From Cyanobacteria bacterium REEB67 (GTDB lineage: Bacteria > Cyanobacteriota > Vampirovibrionia > Obscuribacterales > Obscuribacteraceae), in the NCBI GenBank assembly GCA_018971775.1, contig JAGXAB010000024.1, forward strand, positions 1 to 64,000: a stretch of DNA of 64,000 nt, in the 5' to 3' direction. The position numbers were made by a program, and so were the translations under genes. The notes beneath the pieces were generated by a model. That model did no database searches. It was given only the letters and a program-made list of their open reading frames with translations, and was not told the origin of the DNA. Within the stretch, counting starts at the first letter, position 1. Every line of letters starts with the position of its first letter. Below are positions 42,578 through 50,364 of the stretch, piece after piece.

Positions 42578-44173
42578 ATTGATTCGCTCTTTTGTAGCCG
42601 CCTCCTCGCAGCGGCTACCTTTGCGCCGTCGCGGTCAAAGTCATCGGACCGTGCTTTTCTCGCGCTGACGGCGACCATTCTTCTCTGCAATGGCTCAGCT
42701 TCTGCTGCATCCCAGGGCAAGGCCCCCGGTCAGTCACAGGGGCCGTCGCAGGGGCCGTCGCAGGGGCCGTCAGCGCAGGCGCAGGGTCAATCAGGGTCGC
42801 ATCAGCGAGCCCAGCAGAATGCCGAAAAAATCTACCAGCAGGCCCTCGACGCTTACCGGCGCGATGACTTCGCTCAGGCCGTGACCCTGGGCAAGGAGGC
42901 CGTATCACAGGCCCCCAGAAACGGACGTATGCGCGGTGCCCTCGCTGTTTTCGAAAGCAAACGCCAACCTCTTATATACAGTCTATCGACAGGACGCGAA
43001 GCGGCCAAGCTGGCACCGGCCGATCCGTGCGTTCTTACCAATCTCGGTATTCTGCTTCAGAAAAACGGACAGCGGGCCGATGCCGTCGACCGGTACAAAA
43101 AGGCCGATGCCTTGGATGGCAAGGATTATCGGCCGAAGGTAGGCGTCGCCCAGTGCCTTGGTGTGGACGGCAGCGATGGCTTGACTATAGCCGAGCGCGA
43201 ATTGAAAGCGGCCTGTGCCACCAGCGAAGATACGGTCGAGAAGTGGGTTTCAATCGGCAACACTTATCTCATCTTGCGGATCAATGAAGCTGCTTCTGCT
43301 TGCTTTGCGCGCGCGCTCAAGCTCGATCCCAAAAGTTATGACCTTAAGACACTGCGCTTGAAGTCTGCCCTGCTCGAACATGACAGGGCGACGACAAATG
43401 CCCTTGCTGAGGAAGTCCTGACCGACAAACTGGCGGACCGGGACGTCGCTCTTGGTCTGGCTCTCTTGCCAGATAATGACTTTTCACCGGCGCTCAAGCG
43501 CAAACTCCTACCGGTTTGCGAGCGAAATTTTTACGCCGATGGCGATTTTTTCTATCGGCTCGGTCGCAATTTTGAGGCGGACAAACATCTGGACATGGCT
43601 TTTGAAGCCTATCAAGTCGCCCTGCGCTTTTGTCCGGGCGAATGTCAGTACATTATCAGCGAAATAGGCAACCGTCTGGCGGCCGGCCGCGATGACGAGG
43701 CCGTGACGATCTGGGGGCAGTCAAGCGCCGAGCGCAAAAAAACGCCTGCACCGGGCGGCTTGCCGGCGGACCGCAGCGTCTTTGCCCATGCCTTCGCCTC
43801 GATAGGCGAGCTGCTGCAGGCAGAGTCTCCGGGCATCCGCATCGTCCAGGCCAAATTTAAAAATGTGAAATGCGGCTGTCGCTTGCCGGTCATTCGTTTG
43901 AAATTGCTCAATCAAGCAGGTGTCATTTTCGCCAATCTGGAAGACGCAAAAGATTACCCCTGTGTGCTGGTTTATGATGCCAAGAAGAATGGCGTCGAGA
44001 GCATCTTTAAACATGTGCGCCAGCCGGACGATGTTGTTGAAGTAATTAGCGATAGCCCGGTACAATCCATACCGGAGCTGGTGCGGCTGATCCAAAATGC
44101 TTCTGATAAGCCGGACAAGCATATTTTTTCGCTATGGTCCTTCGCGCCACCACCTATGGAATTACCAAAATGA
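42578..44173 (+). CDS. Exported TPR-repeat protein, apparent ATT start
   Basis: TPR-like helix pairs (AEKIYQQALDAYRRDDFAQA, PCVLTNLGILLQKNGQRADA and others) run through residues about 90-380, followed by a C-terminal domain of about 130 residues. The longest frame with a standard start opens at GTG 42881, but this cuts off a coding-like N-terminus: a positively charged stretch, a hydrophobic core (FLALTATILLCNGSASA) and a GPSQ repeat, with no ATG, GTG or TTG in frame. The first suitable codon is ATT at 42578 with AAGG 8 nt upstream, as in infC. The 3' end overlaps the next gene by 4 nt (ATGA). Alternatives are a frameshift or a sequencing error. Confidence 0.65.
   Translation: MDSLFCSRLLAAATFAPSRSKSSDRAFLALTATILLCNGSASAASQGKAPGQSQGPSQGPSQGPSAQAQGQSGSHQRAQQNAEKIYQQALDAYRRDDFAQAVTLGKEAVSQAPRNGRMRGALAVFESKRQPLIYSLSTGREAAKLAPADPCVLTNLGILLQKNGQRADAVDRYKKADALDGKDYRPKVGVAQCLGVDGSDGLTIAERELKAACATSEDTVEKWVSIGNTYLILRINEAASACFARALKLDPKSYDLKTLRLKSALLEHDRATTNALAEEVLTDKLADRDVALGLALLPDNDFSPALKRKLLPVCERNFYADGDFFYRLGRNFEADKHLDMAFEAYQVALRFCPGECQYIISEIGNRLAAGRDDEAVTIWGQSSAERKKTPAPGGLPADRSVFAHAFASIGELLQAESPGIRIVQAKFKNVKCGCRLPVIRLKLLNQAGVIFANLEDAKDYPCVLVYDAKKNGVESIFKHVRQPDDVVEVISDSPVQSIPELVRLIQNASDKPDKHIFSLWSFAPPPMELPK
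42737..42772 (+). repeat. 12-bp tandem repeat coding for Gln-Gly-Pro-Ser
   Basis: Three copies of CAGGGGCCGTCG (the last ends CA), in frame with the TPR gene N-terminus. Confidence 0.9.
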
Positions 44174-45075
44174 ATCGGCTTCTTTCTCAATCGACTGAAA
44201 AGACTTTCCTGGCCATCGGGCTTAGCATCTGTTTGAGCGGATCTGTGGCGCCTAACGCTATTGCGACTGGGCCGGTCGGTAAGGCCGGCGGGGGGGCTGC
44301 AGCCGCCCCTGCTGGCGGACGCGGAGCGGTGGTGGGCACCACTGGTGGTATCGTCACCAGTAAAGGTGTAGTCGATGCCATTGTTTTGAAGGAAACGAGT
44401 ACTTTTGTCGGTCCTGTCGAAATGACCGTCAGTGATGGCGGTATCAAATTTGCCATGTCCAAAATGGGCCTGGTCTGGATGACCTATCCGCCCAAATGGG
44501 ACGGTTACGCCTACAATCCGGAATCGAAGAGCTATCTGATTCGTCCGCACAGCGAGTGGAAAAAAAAACTTTTCAACCTGCCCTCCGGTAAGAAAAGTCT
44601 AGAGGATGGACCGAAATTTACGGTCAAGGACACAGGCAAAAAAGAAACGATCGAAGGTTATGTTTGTCGCAAAGAGGCTCTGATCAGCGGGCCTTCTAAA
44701 AAGCGCAAACCCGGTGAACCGACTAAATCCTATTGCGCCGGCAATATATGGGTCGCCGATGATTTCCCGGCTCCAAAAGAAGTGGGCGAATTGATGAGCA
44801 ACTTCGTCAAAGTGGAAGTAAAAAAGGGTATTGTGCTCAAGGCTGAAATGCTCAAGCCCGGCTCATTTACTGAATACAAACCGGTTTTTGAAACTCTGAA
44901 AATTACCAGGAAGAAAGTGCCGGCCTCGGTTTTTGACCCGCCGAAAAATTTCAAACTGGTGACGAGCGAATTGCAGCTTATGATGGGCGATGCCGATAGC
45001 GACGCCCCCGGTATGGGCGGCATGAGCACAGGCGGTTCTATCGATACCGATGCCCTGTTGAAAAAGCTCAAATAG
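44170..45075 (+). CDS. Exported protein of unknown function
   Basis: The start is ATG 44170, which overlaps the TPR gene stop (ATGA); the longer frame from 44134 has no better start. The product (301 residues) has a signal peptide (FLAIGLSICLSGSVAPNAIA) and then an Ala/Gly-rich linker. The mature domain (SYLIRPHSEWKKKLFNLP, VEGYVCRKEALISG-like, KITRKKVPASVFDPPKNF) looks like the DUF4412-type beta-rich domain, but I am not sure. It is coupled to the TPR protein, so the two may act together in the envelope. Confidence 0.65.
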   Translation: MNRLLSQSTEKTFLAIGLSICLSGSVAPNAIATGPVGKAGGGAAAAPAGGRGAVVGTTGGIVTSKGVVDAIVLKETSTFVGPVEMTVSDGGIKFAMSKMGLVWMTYPPKWDGYAYNPESKSYLIRPHSEWKKKLFNLPSGKKSLEDGPKFTVKDTGKKETIEGYVCRKEALISGPSKKRKPGEPTKSYCAGNIWVADDFPAPKEVGELMSNFVKVEVKKGIVLKAEMLKPGSFTEYKPVFETLKITRKKVPASVFDPPKNFKLVTSELQLMMGDADSDAPGMGGMSTGGSIDTDALLKKLK

Positions 45076-45092
45076 TAAAAGGCCAGGTTTGA

Positions 45093-45899
45093 TCAGTCGT
45101 CTATCCTGAGACTTTCTACGGCCCGGTCCAGTCTGTCCAGATCTGGTTTGAATTTATTGCGCGGCAATTTGCTCAAGTAGCGCACTCCTTTTTCGATTGC
45201 CAAATTTTCGGGCAGGCTCTCTATCGTAAGCGGCCAGAAAAAGGAGACATAAAATCGGCCGTCTTTGCTCAGCCCCTGGAAGCAATAAAATTGGCTGTCC
45301 TTTTTCAAGGGTGGGTCGCCATTGGCATAACTGGCCACAAACGACACACCGGACCCGTTCTTGAAGTCGAGATAATGCATCTGATTGTGGAAGACTTCGG
45401 CGGCGTCCGATTGGGGGAAAATCGGAATAGCCTCTCCTTTTATCTCTGCCTTTGTTTTGATTATCGTCTTCAGCTGACGCAATTGTTTATCAAAAGATTC
45501 TTGACGCTCTCTGGTCTTCTGAGCGGCATATTTCGGTAGTGGAAAGATTAGCAGGTGCCTGGCGGCAAAGTTATTGTCGCTGCTTATTTTTTCGCCGTCG
45601 AAGCTGAGGCGTATACATTCGGGTTGACCGTTCAGTAGTATTACTTCGTCTTGCGGCTCGCTCGGTATCGCTTTTTCGATTTCACGACCGACCGTTTTGG
45701 CCAGGCCTTTAGGATCAAAAAAAACCTTTGTCTTTTTCAGATCCGGGCTGGTGGGCCGGGGCGCGCCGGCCTGGGCGGCGGGTAAGAGCGGGAGCAAGAG
45801 CAGGAGCAGGAGCGAAAGTCCCAGCAAGCACGCGCCGACGAGCGGCGCCCCATTTACACTTACCAAAGAGCGACTCTTTCTCTTGGAATTGTTTGTCAT
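45093..45899 (-). CDS. Exported protein of unknown function
   Basis: The start is ATG 45899 with GAGG at 8 nt; the frame extends to 45974 without a better start. The signal peptide has a long Leu-rich core (LLGLSLLLLLLLPLLPAAQA). The mature part of about 225 residues has no recognised domain; it is Lys/Glu-rich with a central PLPKYAAQKTRERQESFDK helix. It lies 19 nt downstream of the trypsin-like protease on the same strand. Confidence 0.65.
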   Translation of the reverse strand: MTNNSKRKSRSLVSVNGAPLVGACLLGLSLLLLLLLPLLPAAQAGAPRPTSPDLKKTKVFFDPKGLAKTVGREIEKAIPSEPQDEVILLNGQPECIRLSFDGEKISSDNNFAARHLLIFPLPKYAAQKTRERQESFDKQLRQLKTIIKTKAEIKGEAIPIFPQSDAAEVFHNQMHYLDFKNGSGVSFVASYANGDPPLKKDSQFYCFQGLSKDGRFYVSFFWPLTIESLPENLAIEKGVRYLSKLPRNKFKPDLDRLDRAVESLRIDD

Positions 45900-45918
45900 G
45901 AAATTGCCTCGGCTGCGA

Positions 45919-47031
45919 TTAGAAGAGTTCGGGGGCAAACTCTTTAATCTGTTGTACGGACATGGCCGCCCCAAACTTATTTAGCTCGGCGCCGCTATCG
46001 GTGAGGGCGCGACGGACGACGAGGCCGAGTACTTTGCCGCGCAGGCTCAATACTGGTCCGCCGGAATTGCCCCTGGTAATCGGCGCGTCGACTTGCACCA
46101 GATGCGGTGTTACTTTGGTGACATGGCCGTTACTAAAAGTCGGTGTAAAATAATCATTGGCTTCATTGTCGATCTGATCCGAGGCGATCGGATAGCCGAT
46201 CACCTGTACTTCCTGGCCTTCGCTCGCTTCGAGGGGATCCAGTTCGAGGGGCGGCGCGGCTGATTTTTCGACGGTCAAAACAGCGATGTCGGGATCGGTG
46301 TCGGGCTTTGTCGCTTTGTAGATCTTCGCCAGGAGGGGCGGCTGATTGACTGAGCCGCAGGCGTGGAGGAAATAACCAACCTGGGTAGTGAGATTGGCTT
46401 GCTTGACGTATTTGTCGAAACGAGCGCGGCTTGGATCGGCGCGATTGGACAAATAGGTGTCGTAGGTGCTCCAGATATTGTCCACTGTGGTTTGATAAGT
46501 AATCAACATCGCTTTGGATCGGTCTTTTCTGGTAGCGATGTTGACGATTTGCAAAAGCTCTCGGAAGCGTTCGTCGACATTATTATTGTTCGCCGTTTGT
46601 TCGGCGTATAGGCGCATCCCGGCATAAAAGCGCTGGAAGGCCGTGACCAGGTCGTCCGTACTGTCAAAGACGTGACGGGCCGTCAAAAAGTATTGCCTGT
46701 CATTGTGCCTGGTTTTTATTGGAAAAGCCGTGGCCATTTGCACGACACGAAAGCCCGGATCGGTGGTCGAGGCACTGAAGACGTACTGGTGCGTGGTCGG
46801 CGAGGCGTCGGCGATCTGGCAATAAATCGAATCTTTTAATTTAAATTTGATGGCCACATTGATCTCAAAGACTTGTGTCTTAAGTTTTTTGTCCAGATGC
46901 TCCCAGGTCTCGACGGCGGCCGCCGACTGAGGCTGCGCCAGCGGCGCGATTAACGCGCCGGCGAGGGCGCTAAGGAGGACTGTGGCAATCGAGGGGGCAG
47001 CCAGGCTTTCGAAAGTTTTTCGATTGAACAT
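45919..47031 (-). CDS. Exported trypsin-like serine protease (S1C/DegP-type core)
   Basis: The catalytic triad can be read as His120 (FLTARHVF), Asp248 (DPDIAVLTV) and Ser323 (ITRGNSGGPVLS), the order and spacing of chymotrypsin-fold proteases. An inserted region of about 85 residues lies between His and Asp. A signal peptide (ATVLLSALAGALIAPLAQPQSAAA) marks it as periplasmic. There is no PDZ domain. The start is ATG 47031 preceded by GAGGGGACC; the frame extends to 47121. It follows the DUF4127 gene by 1 nt, so they are cotranscribed. Confidence 0.85.
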   Translation of the reverse strand: MFNRKTFESLAAPSIATVLLSALAGALIAPLAQPQSAAAVETWEHLDKKLKTQVFEINVAIKFKLKDSIYCQIADASPTTHQYVFSASTTDPGFRVVQMATAFPIKTRHNDRQYFLTARHVFDSTDDLVTAFQRFYAGMRLYAEQTANNNNVDERFRELLQIVNIATRKDRSKAMLITYQTTVDNIWSTYDTYLSNRADPSRARFDKYVKQANLTTQVGYFLHACGSVNQPPLLAKIYKATKPDTDPDIAVLTVEKSAAPPLELDPLEASEGQEVQVIGYPIASDQIDNEANDYFTPTFSNGHVTKVTPHLVQVDAPITRGNSGGPVLSLRGKVLGLVVRRALTDSGAELNKFGAAMSVQQIKEFAPELF

Positions 47032-47032
47032 T

Positions 47033-48700
47033 TCAGGTCCCCTCGAAGCTGATTTCGATTTCGAAGGTGCGCTTCCAGGGAAAGGAAAGGCGCACGCTCG
47101 GCTCCATACCGAGAGCGGCATTGACCTTGGCGATATAAGGACCGATCAGTTCGGCCAGTTTCTGGGTCGAGGGTTCACCCTGCAATAGTTTGCGCACGCA
47201 GGCCTGATAGGCCCAATCATCGACAAGTCGTACGAAAAGACACTGCTTATGCCAATCCAGGCTTTTCTCCGCCTCTTTCGCTTCGCCTTTGCCGGCGGCA
47301 CTGGCGCCCGGTCCGCCAGCGCTTGAGGCGGCGCTGGCTGCGGCAGCACCACTTTCCCTAAACCAGTAGGCGACAGCGATGGCGAGGGCTGAGCCCATGG
47401 TATTGCCGGCGGTGTTCCAGCCGGAGTACGATTTTACTTTGCGCAGCAGATCCGGACGCATGAGCAAGGCCTCGATAAGCTTTGGATCGCCGCCATTTGC
47501 ATAAGCGACATCGGCGATGATAACGCCGGCGCCGGTCGATTTTTCGATCAAAAAAAGAGTCTCGCTCACCGCCTCAGTCGTGTCTATCTGACTCAGATCG
47601 GCGAGGCCGGGCAGGGTAATGTGATCTCCCTGGCGGTCATTTGGGCCGTGAATGATCAAGGTAAAAGTATTGGCCGAGAGTGGCCGATTTTGCGAGGCGT
47701 CGTTATTTTCACTTGGGTGCCCATCACCAGAGGTAGTGGCATCACCGGACTTAAAATGATCGCCCGGCTTGTAGCGCAGAGCGCTGGCGTCGATGTGACT
47801 GGCCACTGTCGTGCCGATGTCCTGTCCTTCGTAGCGGCTGGCGGCCGCCGAGCATCCGCCTGGCGAAAAATAGACGGCTACACCCGGTGCGCGCTTGGCA
47901 GCGGCTTCGGTCCGGCCGCTTCCCTGCCTCAATCCTTCGGCAATGAGCAGGCGCGCCAGAAGTGTCTGCATTACTTCATCGGCTCCGGCATAGACTGAGA
48001 CTTTGTCGGTCAATCCAAGTTGAGCGCTGGTACTGATCAGTCTCTCTTTTTCGCTGACATTGAGGCCATAGGCACCGGAATCGTCCTGCGAAAAAATCAA
48101 ATGGTCGATATAGCCCTCATTCATGCTTTTCAGCAAAGTCATATTGGTCGAAAAATTACGTCTTCTCGTATCGAGATAGTCCTGACGAATGTCAGCGGGG
48201 ATGCGCCGCTCGAGAGACTCGAGCAGGCCAGCGGTGGGTTTTTCGCCGCGGGCGAGGCGGTGCAGGCAGGCCGACCATTCGAATATTTCGCGACCGAAGC
48301 GCGACCAGTATTCTTTCTCTTCCGTGTTGTCGTAATTGTCCGAGATGCGCATGATCGAAGACTGGGCCATAACGACGGGCGGACGCGATGAAAGTGTTTT
48401 CCACTTTTTGACGCGGTCGAGCCGGCTCATGATTGTTTTGAAATCATCCTGGGAGCGCCGGCCCGTGATCAGACCACCATAAAGGAGGCTGTCCAGGCAG
48501 ACGATGACGGCGGCTGGTTCCTGCCTGGCAATAGTTGTTTCGGCAAAGGCGAGCAATTCGTCGATCTGGGCCGGTCTGGTCAGGCTGCCCATCAGGTGTC
48601 GGGGCGGCAAAATCGCTTCGACGCGCGCTGCTCTGGCGACCAGTGCGGGAAACGTAAAAGTGACCGGTCTATCGTCCAGGGGAATAAGCAGTATCTTCAT
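47033..48700 (-). CDS. DUF4127-family protein
   Basis: The 555-residue protein starts MKILLIPLDDRPVTFTFP, the signature of DUF4127. Other conserved-looking blocks are VCLDSLLYGGLITGRR, QSSIMRISDNYDNTEE, FSQDDSGAYGLN and SGWNTAGNTMGSALA. The family has no established activity; the fold resembles metal-dependent or phosphorylase-like enzymes by eye only. There is no signal peptide. It sits between an exported charged protein and a protease on the same strand. A Gly/Ala-rich insert lies near residue 460-480. Confidence 0.82.
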   Translation of the reverse strand: MKILLIPLDDRPVTFTFPALVARAARVEAILPPRHLMGSLTRPAQIDELLAFAETTIARQEPAAVIVCLDSLLYGGLITGRRSQDDFKTIMSRLDRVKKWKTLSSRPPVVMAQSSIMRISDNYDNTEEKEYWSRFGREIFEWSACLHRLARGEKPTAGLLESLERRIPADIRQDYLDTRRRNFSTNMTLLKSMNEGYIDHLIFSQDDSGAYGLNVSEKERLISTSAQLGLTDKVSVYAGADEVMQTLLARLLIAEGLRQGSGRTEAAAKRAPGVAVYFSPGGCSAAASRYEGQDIGTTVASHIDASALRYKPGDHFKSGDATTSGDGHPSENNDASQNRPLSANTFTLIIHGPNDRQGDHITLPGLADLSQIDTTEAVSETLFLIEKSTGAGVIIADVAYANGGDPKLIEALLMRPDLLRKVKSYSGWNTAGNTMGSALAIAVAYWFRESGAAAASAASSAGGPGASAAGKGEAKEAEKSLDWHKQCLFVRLVDDWAYQACVRKLLQGEPSTQKLAELIGPYIAKVNAALGMEPSVRLSFPWKRTFEIEISFEGT

Positions 48701-48714
48701 CGGCTGTGAGATTC

Positions 48715-49710
48715 CTAAGGTTGTCCGGAGCTTAGACCCGGACCATTGACGTGGGCATAAGGCGAAGTGTTGTCCGGCACGAACTTGACGCCGTGTTTGC
48801 GCTCACCCTGTCCGCTGATGGCGACACTGTTCGCGGTGCTCGCCGCCTGCGTTTCAGAGGAGAGGGGCTGGGCCAATTCGAGTTCGGCCGGTTTGTTTTC
48901 GGGCCATACTGCCGCTTCGAAATACAGATTGCCGCCGACCAGGTCTCCTTCCACGGGTGTGAAGATTTTTAGCGCCAGCACCCCTGATGCCGGTATCTTG
49001 CCAAGAGCCATTACCTTACGGTCCGGTCCAAGACGGAGTGCATGTCCGTAGATTGGCTTGGCACCCTTGTCTTTATCGGCCATGGCCAGAGCGGCCCAGT
49101 AACCGGGGCGTCCGCGAACGGTAAATTCAGCCGGTCGGCCAATCACCATGCGTCCGGGCATGTACACCTTTGAAGCGAAGAGGCGGTCGCGCAGACTCTG
49201 TCTGGCTGCGTGGATGGGGGATTGGCCTGAGGCCACCGCTCCATTCCTCCCATCCTTTCCATTGCTATCTCCACCCGTCAGCGAAATCGTCTGCAATTCG
49301 GAGCTGTCGGTCTTTTCCTCCTTTGCCTCATTGCTGCCAAAGGGCGTCTTCACCGTTTTGAGCAAGTCCTTGAGCTGCTTCTGGTAGGCCTCGTATTCGG
49401 CCTCGAGCTCTTCTTCTTCTTTTATCTCTTCCTTAGACCTGTGCTTGTCTTTGGGGGCATCTTCTTTAGCGTCTTTTGAATCTTTAGACTCTTTAGACTC
49501 TTTGGCATTTTTAGCCGGTTTTTCCGCTTTGGCGTCGCTTTCGGCATCGGCTGATGCTTTTTTTCCGGGTAGTTTGAAGGCCTGGGCGCCAGCTCCGTCA
49601 GCACTTGCCAAATCGCGCCGGCCAACGAGATCGGGCACAATCTGACTTAAAATCAGATTGGTGGCGAGGGCGCTTAAAATAATGGTTGTTTTTGCTAAGG
49701 GCGGCGGCAT
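48715..49710 (-). CDS. Exported protein with long charged repeat linker, unknown function
   Basis: From ATG 49710 the 331-residue product has a hydrophobic N-terminal segment (TTIILSALATNLILSQIV), a highly charged linker of Lys-Glu-Ser-Asp repeats (AKESKESKDSKDAKEDAPK), a coiled-coil-like stretch (EEEELEAEYEAYQKQLKDLL) and a C-terminal beta-rich domain. The same frame stays open to 50205, but that extension is antisense to the + gene at 49727 and does not look coding. It lies 14 nt upstream of DUF4127 on the same strand. Confidence 0.6.
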   Translation of the reverse strand: MPPPLAKTTIILSALATNLILSQIVPDLVGRRDLASADGAGAQAFKLPGKKASADAESDAKAEKPAKNAKESKESKDSKDAKEDAPKDKHRSKEEIKEEEELEAEYEAYQKQLKDLLKTVKTPFGSNEAKEEKTDSSELQTISLTGGDSNGKDGRNGAVASGQSPIHAARQSLRDRLFASKVYMPGRMVIGRPAEFTVRGRPGYWAALAMADKDKGAKPIYGHALRLGPDRKVMALGKIPASGVLALKIFTPVEGDLVGGNLYFEAAVWPENKPAELELAQPLSSETQAASTANSVAISGQGERKHGVKFVPDNTSPYAHVNGPGLSSGQP

Positions 49711-49726
49711 TGTATATGCAGGGTGT

Positions 49727-50068
49727 ATGCTTATTGTCAGGCCCATAGTAACACCATCTATTAATTTAGTGAAACTCGGACAATTGAAGGTAGAATACCC
49801 CGCCACACCGCTCAAGGTGATCGCCAAAGAGCGCGTCATAACCTTTATAAAGGAGCATGTAACACTAGCGCAGGCGGTACTGGTGGCCATGTCTTTGCAC
49901 GTCGCCTTTTTTCCCTTGATGTGGATAGCCGGTTGGGCGTTGCCCTGGCCTAAGACTCCGGTTTTTACCACGATTGTCGAATATGACCTGCGCGGTTGGA
50001 GTGGCTGGCCTAAGATGCCCAAGGCTAAGAAAATTTTCGACATAATGGATCCGGACTTGAACAAGTAA
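49727..50068 (+). CDS. Small membrane protein of unknown function (113 aa)
   Basis: The product has a soluble start, then a hydrophobic region (QAVLVAMSLHVAFFPLMWIA), then GWSGWPKMPKAKKIFDIMDP, a positively charged cytoplasm-like tail. Coding on this strand is favoured over the antisense frame by its aromatic/charged balance. It is divergent from the gene starting at 49710 with only 16 nt between them. The start could be later (GTG about 49769). No family is recognised. Confidence 0.5.
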   Translation: MLIVRPIVTPSINLVKLGQLKVEYPATPLKVIAKERVITFIKEHVTLAQAVLVAMSLHVAFFPLMWIAGWALPWPKTPVFTTIVEYDLRGWSGWPKMPKAKKIFDIMDPDLNK

Positions 50069-50309
50069 GGTCCTGGAAGATGGCCGCGAAAAACAGAAAA
50101 GATATATACGATTGAACTATTTTTGACTGCTGAGCGTATGGGTAAATAGCTGCTGATCGTGTAAGGCTGAAAGCCTTCTAAATAGCCCTTAGTACGCGGT
50201 TTCAAACCGGTAATCTCGTGCTACGATGACAATATTGATAACCGTCGACGCATCATTGGCGGTGCCTATATAGAGTGGTTCGTATAGCGATCGGCCGGGA
50301 TCTGATCTT

Positions 50310-50326
50310 ATATACATTCTGTATAT
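50310..50326. promoter_or_regulatory. Small inverted repeat upstream of recJ
   Basis: ATATACA-TTC-TGTATAT lies 39 nt before the recJ start, in the 296-nt gap after 50068 where no gene is seen. It could be an operator. It does not match the E. coli LexA box. Confidence 0.35.
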
Positions 50327-50364
50327 GAATGGTGTTCCCCTGATTTAGCCGAGGCCGCTGGTCC

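Noticed and set aside
50310-50326. LexA box in front of recJ
   Set aside because: The E. coli CTGT-N8-ACAG pattern is not complete; only one half is present.
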